NCBI RefSeq assembly: GCF_029952445.1
Contig: NZ_JAQPPK010000009.1
Location: 1-64,000 of the forward strand
DNA length: 64,000 bases
Direction: 5' to 3'
From: Paenarthrobacter nitroguajacolicus
GTDB lineage: Bacteria; Actinomycetota; Actinomycetes; Actinomycetales; Micrococcaceae
This document shows, piece by piece, positions 1-10,495 of this stretch (positions within the stretch are counted from its first letter, which is position 1; each line of letters starts with the position of its first letter). A program made the translations under genes and the position numbers. The notes below the pieces were generated by a model. That model saw only the letters and a program-made list of their open reading frames with translations. It was not told the origin of the DNA and made no database searches.

Positions 1-122
1 ACTCCAACAACCACCGCGCACAAGCCCTCACCGGCTGGCTAGACTTCTACAACCACCGACGCACTCACTCAGCACTCGGAGGACGACCACCCATCAGCAG
101 ATGTAACCAACCTGCTGGCTGA
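1..122 (+). pseudogene. 3' end of an IS481-like transposase (cut by window edge)
   Basis: A frame open from the left edge to a TGA at 120-122 encodes about 39 residues, including WLDFYNHRRTHSALGGRPP and then ISR. The YNxxRxHSALGGxPPxSR pattern is the usual C-terminus of DDE transposases of the IS481/IS3 type. The tail after ISR is short. The start and catalytic core lie outside the window, so intactness cannot be judged. No terminal inverted repeat is evident between the stop and the ABC transporter gene that ends at 144. The family call rests only on this C-terminal motif. Confidence 0.6.
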
Positions 123-143
123 GTACATCTAGGCCCAGGGACG

Positions 144-2045
144 CTACCGGGCGTCAGGACTGTTGCGGCTGATCTCATCCACCGATAGCTGGGACTCGAA
201 CATCCGGAAGTACCGGCCCCGTATGGCTACCAGTTCCTTGTGGGTCCCCTGCTCCGCGATCCGCCCGTCTTCAAGCATGTAGACGATGTCCGCCTTCTCA
301 ATGGTGGCCAGGCGGTGGCTGATGGCGATGATGGTGCTGCTGCGGTCGGCAAAGAGCCTGGTAAAAATGCGGTGTTCGGCCAACGCGTCGATCGCAGACG
401 TTGGCTCGTCCATCACCATGAAGGACGCGTCACGGTAGAAGTTGCGTGCCATGGCCAACCGCTGCCACTGGCCACCGGAGAGCCCGCTTCCTTTCCGTCC
501 GCGTGGATCCTCCATCCAGTTGCTGACGTGGTTCTCCAGGCCGTTGGGCAGCTTGTTGATGAACTCCATGGCCTCGGCATCCGAAGCTGCCCTGCGGATC
601 CGGTGGTCGTCCCGGGGCAGGTCGACGTCGCCGAGGTAGATGTTCTCGGCCGCCGTGGCGAACTCGTACTTCAGGAATTCCTGGCTCAGGACTGCCAAGC
701 GCCTGTGCCAGCTGGTCACGTCGATCCCGGCCAGGTCCCGGCCGTCCAGCAGTACCCGCCCGGAATCGGGCCGGTACAAGCCAGCCAGTATCCGGATCAA
801 GGTGGATTTACCGGCGCCGTTCTCCCCCACGATGGCGATGTGCTGCCCGGCCCTGATGGTCATCGAGATACCCTTGATGACCTCAATATCGCTGCCCGTG
901 TAGCTGAAGCGTATGTCCTGCAGTTCCACTGTTGTGGGCGATGCCGCCAAGGGTTCCTCGTGACCGCTGGGAATCGGCAGCGCCATGAAAAGTTCGTAAT
1001 CCTTCAGGTTGGCGAGGTCCTCGTCAATGGAACTGAGCGAGCTCACCAGGTTGTTCGCCGTGGATAGGGCCCGGCTGACGATCTGCTGAACGTACAGGAA
1101 CTGCCCTACGGGCTGCGCACGGGCAATGATCTGTCCAACCACCCAAATCAGTGACACGACTTCGGCGCCGTATTGCAGGGAATCGGCGGCCAACTGCTTG
1201 GGGATATAGCGCTTTTGGAAGTCGAGCCGCCTGCGTTCATCCGCATCCCGAAGCCGGGAGCGAAGATCCATGAGATACCCGACGATGCCATACAGGCGCA
1301 TCTCGGCGATGTGCTGGGGCCGAAGAAGGTTTTGCTCGATCATCCGCCGTTGCCGCCGGGAATCCACTTGGGTGTTCCAGTGGGCGATCTGTTCACGCGA
1401 GAGTTTGAACTGGAGGTACACGCTTGGAACGATCGCAACCAGCACGATCACTGCAATCCACCAGCTCACCAACAACAACGCGCCGATGGCAAGAATCACG
1501 GAGACCAACTGGGTAAAGATGGCCGCGATCCGGTCCAGGACCCGCGCATAGGAGTCCGAGAAGCGCTTGGCGCGGTCGTAGAGGTCCACTGTTTCTTTGT
1601 CGTCGTAGCGCCAGAACTCCAGGGCAAGGAAACGCTGGTACATCAGGTCGCCCACGATGGCGCCCACTTTGAAGCTCATCAACTGTTGGATGTAGCGGTC
1701 CACACTGCTGAAGGCGCCCCAGAACAAGCCCAGCGCGGCGGTGATGACGACGTACAGAACGGCCCGCGGACCGGCGTCGGGGTCCCCTGCGTAGCCGGCC
1801 GCCAGGGCCGTGGTGGTCAACGCTGCGAAGAACGTGGTGATCAACGGCAGGGTCGCGGAGATCACCGAGCCGAGGACCTTCATGATGACCGCCACCGGCG
1901 AGGCCTTGAAGCTCACCTTCAGGACCTGCCCGACGGCGCGTGCGTACGGCCGCAAGGCCAGCTTGCGGGGCGGTGCCTTGCCCGGTTGGACCGGGTTCAG
2001 CCGGATCGATTCCGGGTGCCGCGGTTGCGCGGGCTTCTCTGACAT
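144..2045 (-). CDS. ABC transporter, fused permease and ATPase (exporter type)
   Basis: This is a 633-residue half-transporter. The N-terminal half carries about five to six hydrophobic segments (residues ~50-340), with a short basic, proline-rich N-terminus before them. The C-terminal nucleotide-binding domain has Walker A GENGAGKST near residue 405, the signature LSGGQWQRLAMAR near 520, Walker B FMVMDEPTSA near 546 and an H-loop ISHRLAT. Such ABCB/MsbA-like proteins dimerise and export lipids, peptides or drugs. Nothing nearby identifies the substrate. It stands alone on the minus strand downstream of guaB, with a hairpin between them. ATG at 2045 is the first start that keeps the whole N-terminus. 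Confidence 0.88.
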   Translation of the reverse strand: MSEKPAQPRHPESIRLNPVQPGKAPPRKLALRPYARAVGQVLKVSFKASPVAVIMKVLGSVISATLPLITTFFAALTTTALAAGYAGDPDAGPRAVLYVVITAALGLFWGAFSSVDRYIQQLMSFKVGAIVGDLMYQRFLALEFWRYDDKETVDLYDRAKRFSDSYARVLDRIAAIFTQLVSVILAIGALLLVSWWIAVIVLVAIVPSVYLQFKLSREQIAHWNTQVDSRRQRRMIEQNLLRPQHIAEMRLYGIVGYLMDLRSRLRDADERRRLDFQKRYIPKQLAADSLQYGAEVVSLIWVVGQIIARAQPVGQFLYVQQIVSRALSTANNLVSSLSSIDEDLANLKDYELFMALPIPSGHEEPLAASPTTVELQDIRFSYTGSDIEVIKGISMTIRAGQHIAIVGENGAGKSTLIRILAGLYRPDSGRVLLDGRDLAGIDVTSWHRRLAVLSQEFLKYEFATAAENIYLGDVDLPRDDHRIRRAASDAEAMEFINKLPNGLENHVSNWMEDPRGRKGSGLSGGQWQRLAMARNFYRDASFMVMDEPTSAIDALAEHRIFTRLFADRSSTIIAISHRLATIEKADIVYMLEDGRIAEQGTHKELVAIRGRYFRMFESQLSVDEISRNSPDAR

Positions 2046-2106
2046 GTGCCCAGCCTATTCCTGTGGGCTGGCATCCCGCCCCATAGTCAGCCCGGGTGTT
2101 AAACAG

Positions 2107-2136
2107 CTGTTCCCCGCGGGAATCCGCGGGGAACAG
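2107..2136 (-). terminator. Hairpin terminator after guaB
   Basis: A perfect 13-bp inverted repeat (2107-2119 and 2124-2136) with a 4-nt loop sits just past the guaB stop. On the minus strand it is followed by CTGTTTAAC, so the T-rich tail is short. It probably ends guaB transcripts before the ABC transporter gene. Confidence 0.7.
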
Positions 2137-2143
2137 GAGTTGC

Positions 2144-3853
<1,710 letters not shown>

Positions 3854-3878
3854 CTATGGAACGAAAAGGCACGAAAAA

Positions 3879-5966
3879 TCAGCTGCTGGACCAGCCGGTG
3901 GCCGCCAGGAGGCGTTCCTCGAACATCGGGATCATGCTTTGCACGTAGGTCTTGGTGAGGTGGTTGTCGTCCTTGTAGACGTACACATTGCCAACCACCG
4001 CCGGACACGTGCCTTGTTCGCAGATGAAGTCGCTCATGTCCATCAGATGCAGCCTGTTGATCTTGCCGACGTAATCATCCAACGGCGATGACGCCGCCAG
4101 CGATTCTTCCAGGGGCGCATTGCAATCGGGCGAGTCCGGGCCCTTCTTCTGCACGCACTCGGGCATGTTGATGTTGAACCGCGGATTGTCGCGGACACCC
4201 ACAACGTCGATTCCCGCATCCGTGAACGGCTTGATGCCGTCCAGGTAACCGGGCACCTCGGTCTCGAACGGCGCATCGACATGGGTCAGTGACGCCACGG
4301 TAAACACGGCGTCAGGCTTGTGTTCCATCACGTAATTGGCGCTTGCCTTGTTGAACTCATTGCACTCGTCGGTACGTTCCGACGATTCAGCACCGAAGCG
4401 GCAGCTGCCCTTCAGGAGCGTCACCACTTCCCAACCGTGCTGCTTGGCGATGGGTCCGAGCGCCGCCATGTACTGCTGGGCATGCGAATCCCCCAGCACC
4501 ACGATCTTCTTGGTAACCACCTCGGGTACATCGTTCTGCAGGCACCCCTGAAGCAAGGGATCACTGGGCACGTTGTCCCCGGTGCACAGGCCGTCAATGT
4601 CCGCCCATTCGTCCTTCATAGCCGCCGGAGCCGGAATGATCATGGCTTCCGGGCTCGGTTGCCCCACGAATTCGGGTGACAGTGCTGCGGCACCTGGCGT
4701 GAGTTCCTTGGGCTGGCCCGCGATTGCGGCGTCCTCAGCGGCGATGGCTCCCTGCCAGACCGTCACGGGCATCGCCAGCAGCGCACCACAGGCGCCAATC
4801 ACGACGGCGGCACGCCAGGATCGCACGTCCGGCCACTTCCAGCGGCGCATGGGTTCCTCCACGAACCTTGTGGTGCCGATCGCAAGGAGCATGGACACCG
4901 CCATGATTCCCAGTCCCTGCAACAGGCCCGGAGTGGTGGTTCCGGTGACCAGGAGGAAGAACACCAGGACCGGCCAGTGCCAAAGGTAAAGGGCGTAGGA
5001 GTTGTTTCCCACCAAGACCAGGGGCCGGGAGCTTAGGAAACGGTCAGCACCAAAACGGCTGTCGCTTTGCCCGGCGACGATGACCGCGGCCGCGGCAAGC
5101 GTGGGCCAGAGCGCGATGAATCCCGGGAACGAACGGTCCACGGTCAGCACCAGGCCGCAGGCGAGCATCGCGGCGATTCCGGCCCAGCCAAGGAACACGC
5201 GAAGCCGGCGCCCTGGTTTGAGGTAGGGCAATCCAAGCGCCAGCAAGGAACCCAAGGCGAACTCCCAAAGCCGGGCACGGGTATCGAAGTAGGCGAACTC
5301 CTGGTTGTTGGCCGTTTGGTCGATGGAATACACCAGCGATGCCACGAACACCGCACCAAAAGCGCAGAACAAGAGGCTGCGGTGGCTCAAAGCCCGCCCC
5401 TGCGGAAGGAGCTTGGCCAGTTGGGGCTGCAAGAGCGCAACGGCAGCGAAGACCAAGGGCCAGAGCACAAACACCTGGCCCTGGACGGACAACGACCAAA
5501 AATGCTGGAGCGGGCTGGCACCTGAATGATCCTGCGCGTAGTAATCCACGGCGTTCTCCGCGAGCTGCCAGTTCTGGCGGTAGAACAGCGAGGCCCAGGC
5601 TTCGGCCAGGACATCCGGCCACCTGCTCTGCGGGATGAACGCCCAGGTGGCGGCCAGGACTCCGAGCAAAACCACGACGACGGCGGGCAGGAGCCGCTTG
5701 AACACGTGGAGCCAATGCCGCAGCAACTTCAATGGTGAACCGGCTTCAAGCTTCCGGGTGAACGACAACGTCAGCAGGAAGGCGGAGATGAGCAGGAAGA
5801 CATCCACTCCGCCAGACACGCGGCCAAGCCAGATATGGTAGGCGGCCACCATCAGCACGGCCAGGGCGCGCAGGCCCTGGACTTCCGGACGGAAGCCGCG
5901 CTCCGGCGTCGAACGTTGTTTGTCCGGTGTTGCGGTAACTGTCGCGGTGCCGTGTGACCTCATCAT
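3879..5966 (-). CDS. Acyltransferase-3 membrane protein with C-terminal SGNH domain (copy 2)
   Basis: This 695-residue protein has an N-terminal acyltransferase-3 domain (OafA/YrhL-like) that begins FRPEVQGLRALAVLMVAAYH and spans about ten membrane segments to residue ~400. An extracytoplasmic SGNH hydrolase-like domain follows, with block I GDSHAQQ near residue 493 and block V DDNH near 667. Proteins of this architecture O-acetylate cell-surface glycans, moving the acyl group across the membrane and handing it on through the SGNH domain. The acceptor here is unknown. The start ATG at 5966 overlaps the stop of the upstream paralogue in an ATGA, so translation is probably coupled. An earlier in-frame start at 5993 is less likely. 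Confidence 0.88.
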   Translation of the reverse strand: MMRSHGTATVTATPDKQRSTPERGFRPEVQGLRALAVLMVAAYHIWLGRVSGGVDVFLLISAFLLTLSFTRKLEAGSPLKLLRHWLHVFKRLLPAVVVVLLGVLAATWAFIPQSRWPDVLAEAWASLFYRQNWQLAENAVDYYAQDHSGASPLQHFWSLSVQGQVFVLWPLVFAAVALLQPQLAKLLPQGRALSHRSLLFCAFGAVFVASLVYSIDQTANNQEFAYFDTRARLWEFALGSLLALGLPYLKPGRRLRVFLGWAGIAAMLACGLVLTVDRSFPGFIALWPTLAAAAVIVAGQSDSRFGADRFLSSRPLVLVGNNSYALYLWHWPVLVFFLLVTGTTTPGLLQGLGIMAVSMLLAIGTTRFVEEPMRRWKWPDVRSWRAAVVIGACGALLAMPVTVWQGAIAAEDAAIAGQPKELTPGAAALSPEFVGQPSPEAMIIPAPAAMKDEWADIDGLCTGDNVPSDPLLQGCLQNDVPEVVTKKIVVLGDSHAQQYMAALGPIAKQHGWEVVTLLKGSCRFGAESSERTDECNEFNKASANYVMEHKPDAVFTVASLTHVDAPFETEVPGYLDGIKPFTDAGIDVVGVRDNPRFNINMPECVQKKGPDSPDCNAPLEESLAASSPLDDYVGKINRLHLMDMSDFICEQGTCPAVVGNVYVYKDDNHLTKTYVQSMIPMFEERLLAATGWSSS

Positions 5967-8026
5967 TGTTGCCACCCCGTAGCGGCAAACCACCTCTCAT
6001 CAAACATCTCACCCATGCTGGACACGTACTTGCTGGACAGATGATTGTCGTCCAGGTAGACGAACACGTTTCCGATGACACTCGGGCATTGGACGCCATC
6101 GCAGAGGAGGTCCGTCATGTCCAGGAACGCGGCATTGCCAAACGTGCCTTCAACGGCCGCGAACGGGCTTTGGGATGCGAGGACATCAGACTCGTTGGAC
6201 CGGCAATCGGGGCTGTCAACGCCCTTGGACAAGGCACAATCGGTGACGTTGTAGTCGTACCTGGGGTTGTCGCGCATGGCGACCACTTGGATGCCGAGGT
6301 CGTTGAAATTGGTCACTGTCTGCTCAAAGCCGTAAACCAACTCCTCATCCGGGGATGATGGGGATGCCTGGGTCCCGACCGTGAACACCGCGTCCGGCGT
6401 CTTGGCAGCCACGTACTTGAAGGCGGCCGCGTTGAAGTCATTACATTTATCCTCAGCGTCCGGGTTGTCCGGCATGAAGTGGCAGCCGCCCAGCAGGAGG
6501 GCCGTAACCTTCCAATGCTCAGCCTCCGCAAGGGGGCCGAGCGCCGCCAGCCACTGCTGGGAATGGGAATCGCCCAACACAACGATGCTCTTGGCCGCGT
6601 CATCGCCGACGTCGTTCTGCTGGCAATTGTCCTGCAGAATCTTTTCGTCAGGCCTGGATTCGCCCTCGCAGGATCCCGACAGATGCGCCCAGTCCTCGGG
6701 AAGCTGCTCGGCAGTGGGAAGAGTCTTGGCGCCTTCACTGACCTGGTCCACATATCCGGGGAGCAGCGCATGGGCGCCGGGATTGTCGTTGAAGGCTTGC
6801 CTGGCTGCGGCCTGTTGGTCAAGGTACTGCTTGAACTGGAAGCCGAAGAGCGGCGCGGTGGCGACCGCCAGGCAGGCCGCGATTGCGATGATGGAGCGGC
6901 GACGCTTCAGTTCGGGCCACTTCCACTGGCGGAAGGGCTTCTCGATGTACTTGGTGGTGAGGAACGCCAGCAGCAGGGACACTGCCACGATGACCGTGCC
7001 GGAGAGCCAACCAGCGTGCTCTTTGCCGCTCCAGGCCAGGGCGATGACCAGGACGGGCCAGTGCCAGAGGTAGAGGGCGTATGAGTTGTCACCCAAGCGG
7101 ACAAGGAACTTTGAGCTCAGTATCCGGTCCACACCGAAACGGCTGCCGGTTTGTCCGGCCGCGATGACGGCTACGGCCGCCAGTGTGGGCCACAGCGCCA
7201 CGAAACCCGGGAAGGCTGTCTGGACCTGCAGGACGATGCCACAGGTGAGCATGGCGATCACGCCCACCCACCCCATGACAACGCGTACGGGTTTGGAGAA
7301 ATCCAGTCCGGGCAGGACCAGGGCCAACAGCGTGCCCAGGGCGAATTCCCACAGCCGGGCAAACGTATCGAAGTAAGCCACGGCCTGGTTGGTGGCCGTG
7401 AAGATGATGGAGTACACGAACGAGACCAGGAAAATGATCGCGAAGACGTATACCAGCGTCGCACGGTACCGGAGGGCAAAGCGTCGGCAAAGAAGCGCAA
7501 CGGCCACGAAGATCACGGGCCAGATGATGAAAATCTGGCCCTGGATGGACAAGGACCAGAAATGCTGGAGGGGGCTGGCCAGGCTGTGGTCGGTGGCGTA
7601 GTAGTCCACGGCGAGCTGCTGCAGCAGCCAGTTCTCGTAGTAGAACAGCGCTGCCCACGCTTGCTGGACGACTTCCACCCATCGGGTGGCCGGCAGCAAG
7701 GTAAACGTCGCCGCCAGGGTGCCGAGAAGAACCACGACGACGGCGGGCAGCAGCCGCCTGAACAGGTGCAACCAGTGCCGCAGGAGGTCCACGGACCGGC
7801 CCTGTTTATAGCGGCCAGTGAACTGCAGGGTCATCAGGAATGCCGAGATGAGGAGGAAGACATCCACACCTCCGGAAACCCTGCCTATCCAGATGTGGTA
7901 GCTGACCACCATGAGGACGGCGAGGGACCTGAGACCTTGGATTTCGGGGCGGAACTTGGACTTACCAACGGGGCCCGAAGCCCGCCTACCGGGGCGGGCA
8001 GGGGCTGGGATCGTTGGCGTAGTCAC
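5963..8026 (-). CDS. Acyltransferase-3 membrane protein with C-terminal SGNH domain (copy 1)
   Basis: The 687-residue protein is closely similar throughout to the next gene downstream: FRPEIQGLRSLAVLMVVSYH at the start of the acyltransferase-3 domain, GDSHSQQ near residue 485 and DDNHLSSKYV near 659. It is predicted to acylate a surface polysaccharide or wall polymer. The chosen start is GTG at 8026 (reading VTTPTIP), with GAGGAA nine bases upstream. The longer reading would use a TTG. It is first of a two-gene operon with a 4-bp overlap. The pair look like a tandem duplication followed by divergence, perhaps with different acceptors. Confidence 0.88.
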   Translation of the reverse strand: MTTPTIPAPARPGRRASGPVGKSKFRPEIQGLRSLAVLMVVSYHIWIGRVSGGVDVFLLISAFLMTLQFTGRYKQGRSVDLLRHWLHLFRRLLPAVVVVLLGTLAATFTLLPATRWVEVVQQAWAALFYYENWLLQQLAVDYYATDHSLASPLQHFWSLSIQGQIFIIWPVIFVAVALLCRRFALRYRATLVYVFAIIFLVSFVYSIIFTATNQAVAYFDTFARLWEFALGTLLALVLPGLDFSKPVRVVMGWVGVIAMLTCGIVLQVQTAFPGFVALWPTLAAVAVIAAGQTGSRFGVDRILSSKFLVRLGDNSYALYLWHWPVLVIALAWSGKEHAGWLSGTVIVAVSLLLAFLTTKYIEKPFRQWKWPELKRRRSIIAIAACLAVATAPLFGFQFKQYLDQQAAARQAFNDNPGAHALLPGYVDQVSEGAKTLPTAEQLPEDWAHLSGSCEGESRPDEKILQDNCQQNDVGDDAAKSIVVLGDSHSQQWLAALGPLAEAEHWKVTALLLGGCHFMPDNPDAEDKCNDFNAAAFKYVAAKTPDAVFTVGTQASPSSPDEELVYGFEQTVTNFNDLGIQVVAMRDNPRYDYNVTDCALSKGVDSPDCRSNESDVLASQSPFAAVEGTFGNAAFLDMTDLLCDGVQCPSVIGNVFVYLDDNHLSSKYVSSMGEMFDERWFAATGWQQ

Positions 8027-8247
8027 GTTAGGCGGTTCCTCAAAGCTGTGGCACAAAGCATCAATAATACGCGGTTTTACGCACCCGACCCCATTCCGGG
8101 GGTGTTTCAGACCGGCTCCGGAGCCTTCATTGGCTCAGGTTCACCTCTGTATCTTGCCAGCCGGACCTGTGTATGACCTGTGCCGGAAGGACCCCGGTCC
8201 GGCCGTTAGGGAACTACGTTGGAGCCGTAGCCCAGGGAAGGAAACCA

Positions 8248-9056
8248 ATGATCGTGCAACTGCGCCTTTGCGTCCCGGCGGAGTTGTCCAAGGCTGTGCT
8301 TCAATGCTGCTCCGATCAAACCGGGACGGCTGAGGTAGCACTCCACAAAGGTGACTCTGTTGTCCCCCGCGGCGATGTCCTGACCGTCCAAATTGCCCGT
8401 GAATCCGCGGAGGAATTGATCGGAAAGCTCCATCGGCTCAAGGTTCCCGGGCGTGGATCGATCGCCATCTCCTCGCCGGACCTGGTCCTCTCGGACCGTG
8501 CGGACCAAGCCGAAGCCCTGGCGCCTGGCGAATCCGCTGACTCCGTCATTTGGGATGAATTTTCACGCCAGACAGGCGAAGACTCCAAACTGACGTGGAG
8601 CTACCTGGCGTTCCTGGTCATCGCCACGCAATTGGCTGCCATAAGCATTGTGACCGATTCCACGATCGCAATTGTGGGCGCCATGGTGGTTGGTCCCGAG
8701 TTCGGGCCCCTTGCTGCGTTAGCTGTGGGATTGGTGGAACGGAAGTGGCGGCTGCCGCACTGGCGGGTGCCGCCGGGATGCTGTCCATGATCAGCCACCG
8801 GTCCTCGGCATTGGTGGGGGTCTTCATCTTCGTAACCACCGTGCCGGCCGCCGGGTACGTCGCCGTGGCTTTGGTCCTGGGCGAATACAGCAAAGCGGCC
8901 GGTTCGGCGATGCAGCTGCTGCTCAACCTCGTGGGCATCGTTGGAGCGGCGGCTGTTGTGTTGGTTTTCTATCGGCTCATCGGCAAACCGTTGTCCCCGG
9001 CCGGGCGAAGGCCTCGTTCCGGACGGCGCTCCCCTGCCAACCGCCGGGCCAGATAA
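8248..9056 (+). pseudogene. DUF389 membrane protein, frameshifted and internally deleted
   Basis: The reading frame starts at ATG 8248 with a good site (GGGAAGG) and reads MIVQLRLCVPAELSKAVLQ, then the DUF389 hallmark IVGAMVVGPEFGPLAALAVG, and stops at 8790 after a short nonsense tail. From about 8745 a different frame continues the family with ALAGAAGMLSMISHRS and VFIFVTTVPAAGYVAVAL to the stop at 9056. Intact relatives have roughly 60 more residues (two membrane segments) between these blocks. A deletion whose length is not a multiple of three, or an assembly error, therefore joins them. The function of DUF389 proteins is unknown. The 3' end overlaps the convergent oxidoreductase gene by about 90 bp. 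Confidence 0.75.
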
Positions 9057-10099
9057 CGGGCGTCCCTGCCTACTCCGGGCAGCGTTGCCGAGGCCGCCGC
9101 AAACAGGAACTCCTGGCCGATGAAGAACACGCCCGGGACACCATCGGCCACTCCCCTGGTCTGCCGCGGTTCCCCATCATCTCCGAAGACGGGCAAGTGG
9201 ATCCACGAATAGTCCTCGTGGTAGCCGGTGCACCAGAGGATGCTGCCCGCGTCCACGATCCTTCCGTCCTCCAGCACCGGTTTCCCGCCGGCCACCCCTG
9301 CCACCCTGGCGACCAGTTCCACTCCGGCGACTTGCAAGTCCTTGCTCTTGGTTCGGATGAGGGGTGCAGCCATGGCTTTGAAACCTGGTGCAGCTTTCCT
9401 GCCGATCGGGGTATTGAGATTGAGCACGTACATGCCCAGGAAACGCACCACAGGCAAGGCAAAACGTGCCGCCGCCCGGCCATGCCGCATGGGCATCTCG
9501 CCGCTGGGTTTGCCCGCGACCTTGGTTGGATGCGAACGGCTTGTCTCCAGCGCGATCTCAGCCCCGGAATTCCCCAGCCCAACAACCAACACCGTGCCAG
9601 GAGGCAACTGTGCCGGGTTCTCATAGTCCTCCGAGTGAAGCTGGACTATCGCCGGGTCCACATCGGCAGCGAACGCCGGAATCCTGGGCTCGCGCTGGGC
9701 GCCTGTGGCAATCACCACATTGCGGGCGTGCCAGCCCCGTTCACCGGAGCTGATGAGGAAGCCGCTGCCATCACTGTCGATCCGGTCCACCGCCACGTCA
9801 GGGACGAACGGAAGGTCGAAACGTCGAACATAGTCCTCCAGATAGTCGGCCAGTTCATCCTTGGACGGGAAAGCAAGCCGATCCCCAGGAAAAGGCGCAC
9901 CGGGAAGGCCATCGTATTTGGCCGGGGTAAAGAGGTGGAGCGAGTCCCACCGCTGCCGCCAGGCATCCCCTGGCCTCTGGTTCTGGTCCAGGATGACGAA
10001 GTCCCTGCCTTCCCGGGCGAGCCAATACCCCAGCGCTAGCCCCGCCTGGCCGCCTCCGACGATCACGGTGTCAAGCCCGTGGTGCTGATTCGATTCCAT
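8969..10099 (-). CDS. FAD/NADPH-dependent flavin monooxygenase-like oxidoreductase
   Basis: A 376-residue protein with an N-terminal FAD-binding Rossmann motif, VIVGGGQAGLALGYWL (about residues 12-27), and a second dinucleotide motif, LVVGLGNSGAE, near 171, presumably for NADPH. This layout is that of class B flavoprotein monooxygenases and the CzcO-like putative flavoproteins. The substrate is not deducible. ATG 10099 is preceded by AGAAAGGAAAGAACC and is preferred to an in-frame start about 105 bases upstream. The gene overlaps the 3' end of the small membrane-protein gene by 37 bp, so the two are probably cotranscribed. Confidence 0.85.
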   Translation of the reverse strand: MESNQHHGLDTVIVGGGQAGLALGYWLAREGRDFVILDQNQRPGDAWRQRWDSLHLFTPAKYDGLPGAPFPGDRLAFPSKDELADYLEDYVRRFDLPFVPDVAVDRIDSDGSGFLISSGERGWHARNVVIATGAQREPRIPAFAADVDPAIVQLHSEDYENPAQLPPGTVLVVGLGNSGAEIALETSRSHPTKVAGKPSGEMPMRHGRAAARFALPVVRFLGMYVLNLNTPIGRKAAPGFKAMAAPLIRTKSKDLQVAGVELVARVAGVAGGKPVLEDGRIVDAGSILWCTGYHEDYSWIHLPVFGDDGEPRQTRGVADGVPGVFFIGQEFLFAAASATLPGVGRDARYLARRLAGERRPERGLRPAGDNGLPMSR

Positions 10100-10389
10100 G
10101 GTTCTTTCCTTTCTTCCTGTTCCACGGCAGGCGCCTTCCGGTACCGCAAGCACCACACGAGCATCAATGCCGATGCCACCACGTAGAACGTGTGCAACAG
10201 CCACACGGGTCCCGCCGGAAGGTCAAAGACATAGAACGAGTGCACGGCGTTGGCGACGTTGGTCAGGGCAATGTTTCCCAGGCTGTACGACGCCAGGTCT
10301 TTGGTATGCGCGGCCTTGAGCAACATCGGCAGCATGCTGGCTGCGAAGAGCACAGTGGATACGGTGCCTGCAAGCAGTGGAATGTTCAT
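10063..10389 (-). CDS. Small three-helix membrane protein, PQ-loop/SemiSWEET-like
   Basis: This 108-residue protein has three predicted membrane helices (about residues 3-23, 36-55 and 62-82) and a charged C-terminal tail. Its pattern (short loop HTKDLASYSLGNI after helix 1, asparagine-rich helix 2) recalls a single triple-helix bundle of the PQ-loop or SemiSWEET type, but no diagnostic PQ pair is visible and the call is tentative. Its end overlaps the start of the flavin monooxygenase-like gene, which suggests translational coupling. Confidence 0.6.
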   Translation of the reverse strand: MNIPLLAGTVSTVLFAASMLPMLLKAAHTKDLASYSLGNIALTNVANAVHSFYVFDLPAGPVWLLHTFYVVASALMLVWCLRYRKAPAVEQEERKEPWNRISTTGLTP

Positions 10390-10495
10390 AAGGCCAAACT
10401 ATGAGCCCAGCGCATCCGGCCGCGTCGGGATAATGACCCATTCCCTCCAACGGGGCATGGGTATTTCTGCGCACCAATACTGTTTGACGGGCCGG

